Source: Stentor roeselii
Taxonomy: Eukaryota; Ciliophora; Heterotrichea; Heterotrichida; Stentoridae
DNA: 64,000 nt
Assembly: GCA_006503475.1 (NCBI GenBank)
Contig: RSEH01000184.1
Span: 1 to 64,000, forward strand
Direction: 5' to 3'
Shown here: positions 1 through 8,736 of the stretch, piece after piece
Layout: each line of letters opens with the position of its first letter
How positions within the stretch are numbered: the stretch's first letter is position 1
Notes under the pieces: model-generated
The model's input: only the letters and a program-made list of their open reading frames with translations
Database searches by the model: none
Told to the model about the DNA's origin: nothing
Position numbers and translations under genes: made by a program

Positions 1-1053
1 ATCTCTTCAAGTAAAGACCAGTCAATCTACGTCTGGGAGCCTCAGTCACTAACCATCCTTGCCTCCTTTTCCGAAAACTCTTCAAATTCGAAGCAATCTC
101 TCATCTTCACCGAGAACACTTTAATCTCAAGTCAAAGTAACAAGACAATCTTACATTACTACACATTCGGAAAAGAAAGTCCAGAGAAGAAATCAGGCGT
201 CCTTGAAGAAATCACAGCTTTGTCTTCTTTTTCCAATCTTCTCCTCGGCGGGTCAGTGCAAGGCAGTCTTTTTCTATGGGACCTGCCGACAGGCAGCTTG
301 TTGTTGACATGGTCAGCCCATATGCGACGAGTTTCTCTTCTTTCCTTCGACGATTTCATTATTTCCGCTTCAGAAGACGCGAGTTTAAAAGTCTTTCGAA
401 CCAGTTCAGTACTTCAAGGACAAGTTTCAGTTTTACATGATTTGTCAATCACGATGCTGCCTATTACAGGACTGTTTAAAAGAGGAGCGTTTTTATATAC
501 TTGCTCTTCTGATAAGTCTTTAACTATTTTTCATCAGTGGGAAATGAAAGTTCAGAAGTTTTTTGCATTTGAACTTACTTGTCTTGAGGTTTCTGAAGGG
601 TTGAATGAGGTTTATATGGGAACTGCCTGTGGACAACTTGTGACTTATAAGGCAGGATTGGTTTGGAATATGGATCAGAAACCGGTCACTCATGTTAGAC
701 TTACTTTGAATGAAGCTTTTTTACTTGTGAGTACTCAGAAAGTGTTCTTGGTTAGGGCTTTAACTGGAGAAAAAGTGAAAACTTTTGTTATGCACTTGGC
801 TGAGGTTAATAACTTGATTTGTATTCCGAGACCTAAGGATTTTGTGAATGGGAATGCATCGCATCGTGCTGTTAAACCTGTTAAGAAGACTGTTGAGGAT
901 GAACCTGGAATTGTTAACTTTTCTTTTGATAGAACAGTTGTGAAGGATGAGGAAGAAGTAGAAGTTAAGAATGCTAGTTCGAATGAAGAGACCGAAAAAC
1001 TAAAACAAATGAACTCTATTCTTTACCGTCTATGGGTCGAGCACTGCACTTAA
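1..1053 (+). CDS. WDR18: WDR18/Ipi3-like WD40 protein, 5' end outside window
   Basis: The frame is open from base 1, so the N-terminus lies upstream; 350 codons are visible before TAA. The block HYYTFGKESPEKKSGVLEEI followed by LLLGGSVQGSLFLWDLPTGS, then WSAHMRRVSLLSFDD and ASEDASLKVF, matches the signature stretch of WDR18/Ipi3, where a 'W/F-G-K-E ... G-x-L-x-x-W-x-x-x-S-G ... AH' series occurs. Family knowledge: Ipi3/WDR18 works with Ipi1 and Rix1 in the nucleolar Rix1-rixosome complex, which matures pre-60S ribosomes and has roles in chromatin. The tail (about residues 290-350) is charged and helix-prone, as in Ipi3, which binds partners through its C-terminus. The stop lies 11 bp from the stop of the convergent kinase gene. 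Alternative: another WD40 protein; the match extends over several blades, so I favour WDR18. Confidence 0.75.
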   Translation: MSSSKDQSIYVWEPQSLTILASFSENSSNSKQSLIFTENTLISSQSNKTILHYYTFGKESPEKKSGVLEEITALSSFSNLLLGGSVQGSLFLWDLPTGSLLLTWSAHMRRVSLLSFDDFIISASEDASLKVFRTSSVLQGQVSVLHDLSITMLPITGLFKRGAFLYTCSSDKSLTIFHQWEMKVQKFFAFELTCLEVSEGLNEVYMGTACGQLVTYKAGLVWNMDQKPVTHVRLTLNEAFLLVSTQKVFLVRALTGEKVKTFVMHLAEVNNLICIPRPKDFVNGNASHRAVKPVKKTVEDEPGIVNFSFDRTVVKDEEEVEVKNASSNEETEKLKQMNSILYRLWVEHCT

Positions 1054-1064
1054 ACCTATTGAAG

Positions 1065-2138
1065 TTAATTAGGATTATACGTAAACCCTTCATATCTATT
1101 CCTCATTTTCTGTCCGGCACTCATATTCGCAGAGTAACTATCAGAAGTCTGTTCTTCAGTGACTTCTCTGTCAATATTTCTCAAGTCCTTCGGCCCTACA
1201 ACCTTAGGCTTTAAAGGCGGTTCGAGAGCTTTTTGACTAAGCAGGTCCCATTCAATGCCTTCGAAAAAAGGGTGACTTTTAACTGTCTCGAAATCTGAAA
1301 GTCTTTTTTTGGGCTAAGTAGTTTTTACATCACTCACCAGCAAGGAACTCAACAAACTGCTGGCTTGACTGGAAAAAAAGGATTTCATTGTGATTTGTTG
1401 ACTTACTATCAGCTTAAAAAGCTTTTCCTGGTTTCTTTCAGTGAGAGGTGGCTTTCCAGCAAGCATTTCGTATATCAAAATACCTAAACTCCAGTAGTCT
1501 ACGGAATGGTCATGGCCACTTTCCATCAAAATCTCGGGAGCGAGGTACTCGGGTGTTCCACATAAGCTGAAGGTTTTTTTTTCGAATTTTTTACTTAGAC
1601 CGAAATCTGTGAGTTTGATGTGACCGTCAGCATCAAGAAGAATATTTTCCGGTTTCAAATCGCGATAAACAATATTATGCGAGTGTAGATAATTAAGTGC
1701 AATAAGTATCTCCGCACTATAAAACCTTGTTTTTTCCTCAGTAAACCTGCTAGCTTTACGTAGATGAAAAAAGAGTTCCCCTCCATTAACGAAGTCCATA
1801 ACAAGACACAATTTTTCATCAGTTTGAAAAGCGAATCGAAGACTAATAAGAAAAGGATGATCGACATCTGCCATGATTTCTCTTTCATTCTTCAATCGAT
1901 GCTGTTGGTCACGTTCTTCCAACTCGTTCTTTTTGCAACACTTCATCGCGAATATCTGCCCTGAATCTTTTTTAGTCACCAAAAAGACTTTTCCAAAGGC
2001 ACCTCGACCGATCACCCTCTCGATTTTGAAGGAGTCTAAAGAAAGTCTTGCACTTTGAGGATGTTCTGCTGTGACTAAAGGTTGAGTCTTTGATGCGGCT
2101 TCTTGGGAGTCGTCGTCTGATGAAAGGCAACAGCCCAT
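1065..2138 (-). CDS. N-acylated AGC-family Ser/Thr protein kinase (one 15-nt intron)
   Basis: Two exons, complement(1329..2138) and complement(1065..1313), give 352 aa. The N-terminus MGCCLS fits N-myristoylation at Gly2 plus palmitoylation at Cys3/4, predicting membrane anchoring. Kinase landmarks: Gly loop GRGAFGKV (44-51), Lys66 in FAMKC, YRDLKPEN (158-165), TDFG (177-180), activation loop CGTPEYLAPE (193-202). After the intron the reading continues DPKKRLSDFETVKSHPFF, the standard AGC C-lobe, and then an AGC tail ending in YEGFTY, a hydrophobic motif of the FxxF-S/T-Y type with Thr348 as likely phosphosite. Without splicing the kinase would stop at a TAG inside the intron and lose the C-lobe end and tail. 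No PH, PX or C1 domain is present. Closest groups by pattern are S6K/SGK/AKT-like, but I would not assign one. It converges on the WDR18-like gene with 11 bp between stops. Confidence 0.93.
1314..1328 (-). other. 15-nt intron in AGC kinase
   Basis: On the coding strand this reads GTAAAAACTACTTAG. Its removal is in phase 0 and joins VSD to PKKRL, restoring the conserved AGC C-lobe; leaving it in gives an immediate in-frame TAG. Confidence 0.92.
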
Positions 2139-2348
2139 GGGTTAATATTATTAATGATGAAGCCTTTTTAGCAACAATTTGAATACGAAAGTTACTTTTT
2201 TTAAGGGATTGATTTAAAGATGAAAAATGATTTGAATGTTGAGGAAATATTTTAAGATTTTTTATGATGATTTGGAAAATTGGATTATTTTAGAACTTTT
2301 CGATAATCATTAGGGTAGAGATTGATTTCTACTCGAAAATGATGGAAA

Positions 2349-2432
2349 TTCTTGAAAAATAAGAAAAGACGTTTAAGCCCTATTCCAGAAAAATAAACTT
2401 TTCTAGAAGCTATTCTAGAAGCTATTCTAGAA
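2349..2432. promoter_or_regulatory. Cluster of heat-shock-element-like TTCnnGAA palindromes
   Basis: Five TTCnnGAA palindromes lie in 84 bp of the 370-bp divergent region between the AGC kinase start (2138) and the gene at 2509. They are TTCTTGAA at 2349, TTCCAGAA at 2383 and three identical TTCTAGAA at 2401, 2413 and 2425, the last three spaced exactly 12 bp apart with GCTA linkers. TTCnnGAA is the half-and-half core bound by heat-shock factor trimers. That it drives either flanking gene is inference. Confidence 0.5.
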
Positions 2433-2508
2433 ATGATTGATTCGAAATCATTGCCAATTATAAGAAAAACTTTAAAATAATGATCAAAGATGTCTTAAAT
2501 AATAATTG

Positions 2509-3057
2509 ATGGGAACTTGCATCAGCAAGAAATCAAAAATTTATTCAGATCCTTCAACCAGCAGCTTTAAACCAAAAAACTTATCCGATTTGGCCGAAGT
2601 TTTAACTCAAAACATAAACCGACTACACAAAAACTTTCTAAAATGTCGAGAAAAGCTTCAGCAGAGTTTATTACATGAAGAAAAAAGTAGTTCAATATTT
2701 TTTATATTTAAAGAACTCGCTCTCAAAAACACTCTTAATACTTTAAGAGAACTTTCTTCACTTGTTGGAGTTTCGAATTTGCAGAAAACAGAAAAAAAAG
2801 TAGCGAAAAGTTTACTTAATCAAGGAGAGTTAGTTTTGAGAGATGTAAATCAAGGCATCCTTGACGAAAATTTTGAATTTTTGAGTAAGGATGACGGAAA
2901 CTTGAGGAATTGTTTTAATAGGAAATTTGGAGTCGATTCTGAAGTTTTTGACTTTTTAGAAAAAGTTTATGATGAAGAGATTGCGAAAGTCAAATCAGTG
3001 AAGGCTGGAGGGTACACAAGAATTAAATATTTCAAGAAAAGGGTCAGAGCGTGTTAA
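2509..3057 (+). CDS. Unrecognised helical protein with myristoyl/palmitoyl-type N-terminus
   Basis: 182 aa, starting at the first ATG (2509). The start MGTCISKK has Gly2, Cys4 and Ser6 followed by lysines, a textbook dual-acylation and basic-patch signal, so the protein probably sits on a membrane. The rest is Lys/Glu/Leu-rich and probably alpha-helical (residues 25-135) with no motif I recognise. The size, acylated start and helical bundle recall CHMP6-type ESCRT-III proteins, but I see no diagnostic residues and do not assign it. The upstream region holds the TTCnnGAA cluster, so stress control is possible. The gene runs divergently from the AGC kinase, which carries the same kind of N-terminus. 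Confidence 0.7.
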   Translation: MGTCISKKSKIYSDPSTSSFKPKNLSDLAEVLTQNINRLHKNFLKCREKLQQSLLHEEKSSSIFFIFKELALKNTLNTLRELSSLVGVSNLQKTEKKVAKSLLNQGELVLRDVNQGILDENFEFLSKDDGNLRNCFNRKFGVDSEVFDFLEKVYDEEIAKVKSVKAGGYTRIKYFKKRVRAC

Positions 3058-3460
3058 GGTGATTGAAGGGAATTAGGTTAATTATGGATTATTGAGCTAA
3101 ATTCAGAATAGCAAAGAAGAAAGGCTTTTTTTTTAATAAACATTCAATCCTGGGTAACTGAAAAGGACTGAAAAAAATTTAAAGGACTACTACAATTATT
3201 TTACACTAGAAATGCATTATTGAAGCTTTTTTCTTCATTTCAAATCTAAAATTTCACTTTTCTGTCAAAACTAATTCTGACATATTGAGTTAAATTTCTA
3301 ATTATTTTTGTAACATATAAACTGAACAAAACCTCTTAAAATCTCGGCAAATGCTTCAAAAATCGCAGATTTTCAGTAATCCGGGATTTTATCAAATTCA
3401 ATAAAACATTTGAAAATGGTCAAGCATGTCTAAATAAAAATTTGTTAGAGTCAGGATTTC
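3058..3460. other. AT-rich intergenic region
   Basis: About 400 bp between two + strand genes. The first 100 bases after the stop are C-poor and G-containing, later bases become C-richer. No ORF, RNA gene or clear repeat is seen. Confidence 0.6.
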
Positions 3461-3712
3461 ATGAAAAGTTATTCAAAAATCAGAAAAGTTTCAAATGAAA
3501 AACTAGCTGGAAAGAACAGAAATCAAGTCATTCAGAAGATCTGTCAACATTTTAAAAGAAAATGCTCGATGAAACAACAATCAGCTTCTAAGTTGCCACC
3601 AAAGGCACCTCACAATACTTCTCAGTTCATAATGAATAGTCACAGAACAGTTTTAAGCGATGTTGAAGAGTTACTTGGAAGTGCTTTTCTATTGCAAGAA
3701 ATACAGGTGTGA
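3461..3712 (+). CDS. Small basic hypothetical protein
   Basis: 83 aa, Lys/Arg-rich in the first half, with a Ser/Pro linker and a short C-terminal segment (SDVEELLGSAFLLQEIQV) that looks like an amphipathic helix. No family is recognised. The codon pattern resembles neighbouring genes more than the intergenic DNA, and the start follows an A/T-rich leader, but the TAATAA-type leader is missing. It could be a true short gene, the last exon of something larger, or chance. The 240 bp after it, up to the chorein gene, hold no other ORF and become strikingly G-poor. Confidence 0.4.
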   Translation: MKSYSKIRKVSNEKLAGKNRNQVIQKICQHFKRKCSMKQQSASKLPPKAPHNTSQFIMNSHRTVLSDVEELLGSAFLLQEIQV

Positions 3713-3951
3713 ACAGAAATAGATATTAACTAAACATAGGGCTTAAACTATTCTTGTCATTTAACGTACCTTTGTGACTTATTCTTAGTCAGAGCGCTCT
3801 CAGTTTAGAGTTACTTGAGAGATTTAACCATATACTAATACAATCCGCTAATCACAACCAACTACTCCAAATTCCCAAATCCAAAAATCACAACCCTCAT
3901 ATCCTCTCAAAAACTTTCAAGCCAAAGCCAAATCCCAGCAAGTATTAATAA

Positions 3952-6363
3952 ATGGTAATCAAATCGCAAGTATTTCATTTATTACGTAAGTACCTAGGTG
4001 AGTATCTTTACGGTTTCAGCAAAGATCAGTTAGAAATCGGTTATTTATCAGGCGAATTCGAGTTAATCAACGTGAACTTCAAGCCAAAAAAAGTGAACCA
4101 AATGTTAATTCAAAAAAATCTTCCATTTTACCTAAAATCCGGAATGATTGGAAAACTTCGAGTAAAGTGCAATTACCGTTCATTCCTAACAAGTCCAATC
4201 GAAGTGTTCCTCGAAGAACTTCTTCTAATCATGGGTCCAGTCCTAGTGACCAACTCAGATTCTTTATTCGAGAAGACCGAGACTTTGCCAGATGAAGACC
4301 CAGTCCGAATGTCTTCAGTTCATTCAACTTTTATGGACAAGTCAAGTGGCCTTTTCGATGATTTTCGTTCAGTGAGTCCAGGAATTCGCATTAGAAGTTT
4401 AGAAAAGCTTCAAGAAAAAGAAGGAGAGGGTTTTTTTGTGAAGTACTTGAAAGGAATTCTTACGAATTTAAGTGTGAATATAGAAAAAGTGCATGTTCGA
4501 TTTGAGGATGAGACTTATGCTTATCGGCATCCTTACAGCATTACTCTTTTACTTGATAAGTTCCAAGTTGCCACTTCACCTAACGAGTACTTCTTCAGTG
4601 AATCAGGAGAACTGCAAGAAAGACCTGTTCAGTCAATAAATGGAATTTTTAATAATGAAAGCTCTTACAACAAGCAAGGTTCTATCGAAAACTTTTCTAT
4701 TCATGTGGTCTCCATGTCCAGCATGCTTATTCCTTCTTCGCTTTGGGAAGAAACTGAATCTTCAAGTATAGGAATTTTTTCAGCTCTTCCTGCATATGAA
4801 ATCAGAAGTCTCATACTTCAAGAAGCAGAAAGTCTTCGAGATAGTCAAAGTTCTCAGGTTTTATTACCTCTGAGTCTAAAGTTTTCAGCAGCTATTTCAA
4901 CTGGCCCTCCAAATTTAAAGTTAATTGGAAATATCGAGAAACTTTCAGTGAGAGTCTCAGATACTTCTGCTGAATGCTTCAGAAACCTTTTCGACTACGT
5001 CGAAAATGCTAGAATTTGGAAAGAAATCAGGAAATATCGACCTTTACAGAAAATTATCAGTGAAACTAGAGAAGAAAATGAACCTGAATACCTTAAAATG
5101 CTTCGACATGAAGTTGCTTTAAGTTGGTTTCAATATTGCTTTCTTTTTTTAAAGGCAAAGTTCAAAAAACCCCTTTTTCCTGACCTTCCATCTCCTGAGT
5201 TTAGAGATTCTCCTAAGGCAAGCGAGGTGGAAACAACAGAAAAGTCGATTTTTGCACCGAAAACTCAAAAAATCGCAGGAAAAGTATCAAATGATGTGAA
5301 AAACCTGATCAAAGAGTACAACACTGCCCTAAGCACTGACCGTCTTGACAAGATAAAAGAAAAGGTTCAGCCATTTATGGTGAAACCTGAGAATTTTTTC
5401 CCTAAACCACTGGAAAACAGTGAAATTGATGTGAAAACTGGAGTGATTCTTGCAGAGTTCTTCGATGAAGAGATCAGGTCGAGTTGTATGACTCTTGTTA
5501 AAGACTTTTACTTGATGTTGCGAGTGACTTCAGATGAACTCACTGCTTACTCGACAGTCGATGTTATTTCGATAGAAGTGAAAACTTCAGGAAAGTCAGT
5601 CAGTGTCTTTGAGATGGGCAGGGACTACTTGAGTGAAAATCAGAATGAAACAGGGGAAAAGGTCAAAGCTTTGGAACTCATGATGACTTATCGACCGAGT
5701 CAACATCAGTACCTTTTGGGAAATCCGCCTTTGTTGAACTTTGTTGATGTTAAATCAAGGATTGATGAGATTAGAATCAATTATTCTCATGTTATTCTTG
5801 CGGAAATTTTAACTATTGTTGAGTCGTTTAAAACTGACAAGTTATTCATGGAAATACTTGATTTTGATTATATGAAAAAAATTGAGGAAAAAAGGTCTAC
5901 GCTTACTTGGAAGGAAAAATTTGTAAAAAAAAGTAGACAAGTTATGCATAGAGGGGTTTTTAAAAAAGTACTTATGGCAAAAAAACTTATTCGACGTATT
6001 CTTCAGTGGCAGTCGCAGATGAAGGAAAGGATTAAAAATGTTGATAATATTTTTAAACCGCTTTTATTTGACTTTAAAATCCAGACCTTTGGTGTCAGAA
6101 TTCAACTGCTTAATAAATTTTTGAATGAAACTGCAGTAATCACTCTACCGGCTGGATTATCTGAACTAGTAAAAACCACAGATACAACGAAAATCGACTT
6201 ATTTGGATTCGGACTTTCAAGCAAAGTACCTTTCAAGAAGCTCTACAAATTTTTCTTGAAAATCTCTGAAAACACTAAAAAAGGTCTAAAAAGAATGAAA
6301 AATGCTACCAAGAGAATCTCTGTAATTTCGCCTTTAAACCCCCTTAACAGGCCAAATAATTAA
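3952..6363 (+). CDS. Short VPS13-type protein with chorein N-terminal domain
   Basis: 803 aa starting directly after a TTAATAA leader. Residues 1-100 carry the chorein_N pattern: LLRKYLGEYLYGFSKDQLEI, then GEFELINVNFKP and SPIEVFLEELLLI. VPS13/ATG2 proteins use this end to dock at the ER and scoop lipid into a hydrophobic groove for transfer between membranes at contact sites. The stretch VHVRFEDETYAYRHPYSI (residues about 182-200) is a second strong VPS13 hallmark. At 803 residues the protein is far shorter than typical VPS13 (over 3,000 aa) and ends in a basic tail (KKGLKRMKNATKR), with no visible WD40-like VAB, DH-like or PH module, so it would be a minimal bridge or a tethering subunit. 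I found no intron that would extend it. The stop is 19 bp from the convergent SHIPPO gene. Confidence 0.85.
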   Translation: MVIKSQVFHLLRKYLGEYLYGFSKDQLEIGYLSGEFELINVNFKPKKVNQMLIQKNLPFYLKSGMIGKLRVKCNYRSFLTSPIEVFLEELLLIMGPVLVTNSDSLFEKTETLPDEDPVRMSSVHSTFMDKSSGLFDDFRSVSPGIRIRSLEKLQEKEGEGFFVKYLKGILTNLSVNIEKVHVRFEDETYAYRHPYSITLLLDKFQVATSPNEYFFSESGELQERPVQSINGIFNNESSYNKQGSIENFSIHVVSMSSMLIPSSLWEETESSSIGIFSALPAYEIRSLILQEAESLRDSQSSQVLLPLSLKFSAAISTGPPNLKLIGNIEKLSVRVSDTSAECFRNLFDYVENARIWKEIRKYRPLQKIISETREENEPEYLKMLRHEVALSWFQYCFLFLKAKFKKPLFPDLPSPEFRDSPKASEVETTEKSIFAPKTQKIAGKVSNDVKNLIKEYNTALSTDRLDKIKEKVQPFMVKPENFFPKPLENSEIDVKTGVILAEFFDEEIRSSCMTLVKDFYLMLRVTSDELTAYSTVDVISIEVKTSGKSVSVFEMGRDYLSENQNETGEKVKALELMMTYRPSQHQYLLGNPPLLNFVDVKSRIDEIRINYSHVILAEILTIVESFKTDKLFMEILDFDYMKKIEEKRSTLTWKEKFVKKSRQVMHRGVFKKVLMAKKLIRRILQWQSQMKERIKNVDNIFKPLLFDFKIQTFGVRIQLLNKFLNETAVITLPAGLSELVKTTDTTKIDLFGFGLSSKVPFKKLYKFFLKISENTKKGLKRMKNATKRISVISPLNPLNRPNN

Positions 6364-6382
6364 ATAATTTTATCGATTCTTG

Positions 6383-6889
6383 TTACAAATGATTGTCGAA
6401 TAACTTAAACTGGATTTTGTCGGCTGATACTTTCTTCCAACTGAAGACTCGAGGAGCTTTAGAAAATGAACAAAGCTTTTCAGATGTTTCGAAAGTAGGG
6501 GAATATTGACCTGCTCCTGGAAAGCTTGGATTTTCAACTAGTTTAAGATTGTGTCCTGTTCGTTTGAATGAAAAGCTAGGCGATGTGCTCAGACCTTGCT
6601 TGGGTTGTTCATCCCCTTCTTCGTTAGATTGTTTTTTAGAAATAAGGTAAAGAGGAGGAAGTTTCTGAGCTATAAATCGATTCGACCTGCACATAGCAGG
6701 TCTAGGTGACTTAGACTTGGTAGATAAAAACGAATCAACAGGATCATAAGTTCCAGGACCTACCAAGTCTTCATCCCCAGTCCTCATTTTCGGTTTAGAC
6801 AACCGACTGAAAATTTTCCTAGGCTTGACAAGCGATCGATGTTTTTGATGTGTTTCTTGAACATACAATGAATACCTTGAGTGCTCCAT
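6383..6889 (-). CDS. SHIPPO (STPGR) repeat protein, probable axonemal
   Basis: 168 aa from the ATG at 6889, chosen because it follows a GTTATA leader and begins MEHSRYSLY; upstream in-frame ATGs give an AT-rich extension with no coding character. It contains VGPGTYDP and PGAGQYSP, two Pro-Gly-rich SHIPPO/sperm-tail PG repeats. Proteins with these repeats (ODF3/CIMAP, STPG) are microtubule-inner or ciliary shaft proteins. The protein is basic and low-complexity outside the repeats. A larger SHIPPO protein is encoded at 47695. Confidence 0.75.
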   Translation of the reverse strand: MEHSRYSLYVQETHQKHRSLVKPRKIFSRLSKPKMRTGDEDLVGPGTYDPVDSFLSTKSKSPRPAMCRSNRFIAQKLPPLYLISKKQSNEEGDEQPKQGLSTSPSFSFKRTGHNLKLVENPSFPGAGQYSPTFETSEKLCSFSKAPRVFSWKKVSADKIQFKLFDNHL

Positions 6890-7003
6890 TATAACAAGAT
6901 TACTAGAAAGATTACTGAATATCATAAAAAACACCAAATTTTATTTCCAATAAAACACTTAAACCTTCAACATTGATTCAAACTAAACTTTCAATTAAAA
7001 TAA

Positions 7004-8572
7004 CTAATCCAAAGACATGCTGCAAACAGGACAAACAGGACTAGGCTCTTTATATCTTTGAAAGCAATCCTTGCATGACAAGCATCCTTTCGGACACTTT
7101 TCGAAGTTGGTACATCCTTTTTCTTGATAACAGCTTTTACAGAGAATTATGAACTTATCCCCACAGTACTGCTCAAGTTCTGATATGTTGGTAGTTTCTT
7201 TTGAGCAGCATGGACAGTTAGAAGTTTCTCTGAAACTCTTTTTGACGCATTCTTTGCAGAGCTTGCATGAACACCCTGTCAAATTCACTGGCTTTGAGAA
7301 TAAGTGGTTGTGGCAAAGGTAACAAACTGGAACTTCGATTGAAAAGTCGATTGTTGTTGAGTTCGTGAAGAAGGATTGGAATGAGACTAGGTCGAAGTTG
7401 TTGCTTAGATGAAGGATTGCTGCTTCGTTTATGGAGTACTCCAGGTCTGCCTTTGGAAGACTTAAACATTTGATTAGGGTTAGGTCTGCTAGGTTGTTTA
7501 AGTTGTCGTTTATTACCTTTTTTATGCTTTCTAGGTCTTTTAAGTAAGAGTTTTTAGCGGTTTCTATTACTTTGTACATTTCTTGAACGTTTCCCATTAT
7601 TTTTTCCTCGAATTCTTTTACTTTTTCAAGTTTTTCTTTTAGGAACTTGTGAATCACGTTTTTTTTGCTCCATTCATCTTCAAGAGCTTTGTTCGAAATA
7701 AAACCTTCACTGCCACAAGACTTACAAGCTAAAGGACTTTCCTGAATACAGTCCAAACAAAGTGCACAACTGCAACTTTTCTCAAAAGAAACAGGAACTT
7801 TCATCTGACAAGCCGCACATAGTTGAGTTGCTATTTCCTGCTGAAACTTCTTCAAACTTTCCTTTTTCGGTGTTTTTTTGCACTTCAAGCATTTATTCCC
7901 ATCATGTTTCAAGATGCAAACATCACATATCTGACATTTACAAACCAAATGATTAAAAAATCGTTTATCATACTCACAATCACACCTTGAGCACTGTATT
8001 AAAACTTCATTTTTTTCCTTCTTTTTTGCAGTTTTCCAGATATTCGCATTATTTCCATCAGGAAACAAGAAAAAAATCTTATTCCTGTATTCAAGACAAA
8101 ACAAAATCAAGTCTTTTCCTTCATTAAAACTGGTTGTTTGATTTAAAGTCTCAGAAGACTTAAATTTCAAAGTAATATCAAGTAACTCAGCCATTATCTG
8201 TAGTTTATTCACAACAGTAGAAGCATTCATCTTTTTATAGTAGCTGGTATTTCCTAAAACAATGCAATATTCCAAAAAATTCGCATTTTTCATCAGTTCT
8301 CGCCAGGACTTCAAGTCGCTGTGTTCGTAAATTTTAGTTAAAAGACGCTGTGCATAGTTGTGGAGGTCTTGGATCAAATGATGGTCTAACGAATTTAGCT
8401 TTTTCTGGATTTCTTTTGATGAAGGGTAGCGCTTTGAGTTTATGATTTCTTCCAGATAAGCTAAAATCACCCCTCCTGGCACTTTTTCTTGTTCTACTTG
8501 AAGATATCTGTGGAAATCGTTCTTGTCTGGCACGTCGAGAGACTCGAAAGGACGGGAGGTAAAGAATTCCAT
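7004..8572 (-). CDS. Cysteine-rich multi-RING/zinc-finger protein
   Basis: 522 aa; start follows CAGTAATAATAA. Residues 1-190 are helical with no Cys clusters. Three or four zinc-binding clusters follow: CSRCDCEYDKRFFNHLVCKC...CDVCILKH (about 195-235), CAACQMKV...CSCALCLDCIQ...CKSCG (about 250-290), then after a coiled-coil linker (300-350) CYLCHNHLF...GCSCKLCKECVKKSF...CPCCSKE (about 415-455) and a closing CKSCYQEKGC...CLSCKDCFQRY...CPVCSM (about 475-520). The spacing is RING-like (C-x2-C ... C-x-C-x2-C ... C-x2-C), suggesting E3 ubiquitin ligase activity, but I cannot match a named family. The number of clusters in one chain is unusual. Confidence 0.8.
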   Translation of the reverse strand: MEFFTSRPFESLDVPDKNDFHRYLQVEQEKVPGGVILAYLEEIINSKRYPSSKEIQKKLNSLDHHLIQDLHNYAQRLLTKIYEHSDLKSWRELMKNANFLEYCIVLGNTSYYKKMNASTVVNKLQIMAELLDITLKFKSSETLNQTTSFNEGKDLILFCLEYRNKIFFLFPDGNNANIWKTAKKKEKNEVLIQCSRCDCEYDKRFFNHLVCKCQICDVCILKHDGNKCLKCKKTPKKESLKKFQQEIATQLCAACQMKVPVSFEKSCSCALCLDCIQESPLACKSCGSEGFISNKALEDEWSKKNVIHKFLKEKLEKVKEFEEKIMGNVQEMYKVIETAKNSYLKDLESIKKVINDNLNNLADLTLIKCLSLPKADLEYSINEAAILHLSNNFDLVSFQSFFTNSTTIDFSIEVPVCYLCHNHLFSKPVNLTGCSCKLCKECVKKSFRETSNCPCCSKETTNISELEQYCGDKFIILCKSCYQEKGCTNFEKCPKGCLSCKDCFQRYKEPSPVCPVCSMSLD

Positions 8573-8736
8573 TTATTATTACTGAAGACTTAGACAACAG
8601 AAGAGTTTTGAAGGGTTGATTACTGTTGATTGAAAGGATAAGAAAAATACAAGATTTTCAGAAAATTTAAGATAATAATTTCCTAAAATTTATGTTTTTA
8701 AGAGAAACTTTCGTTACACTTTTACTAAACTTGAAA

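Noticed and set aside
3713-3728. A 16-nt GTG...TAG segment after the small gene at 3461 as a possible intron.
   Set aside because: It starts with GTG, not GTA as in the five supported introns, is 16 nt, and gives only a few more codons before a stop.
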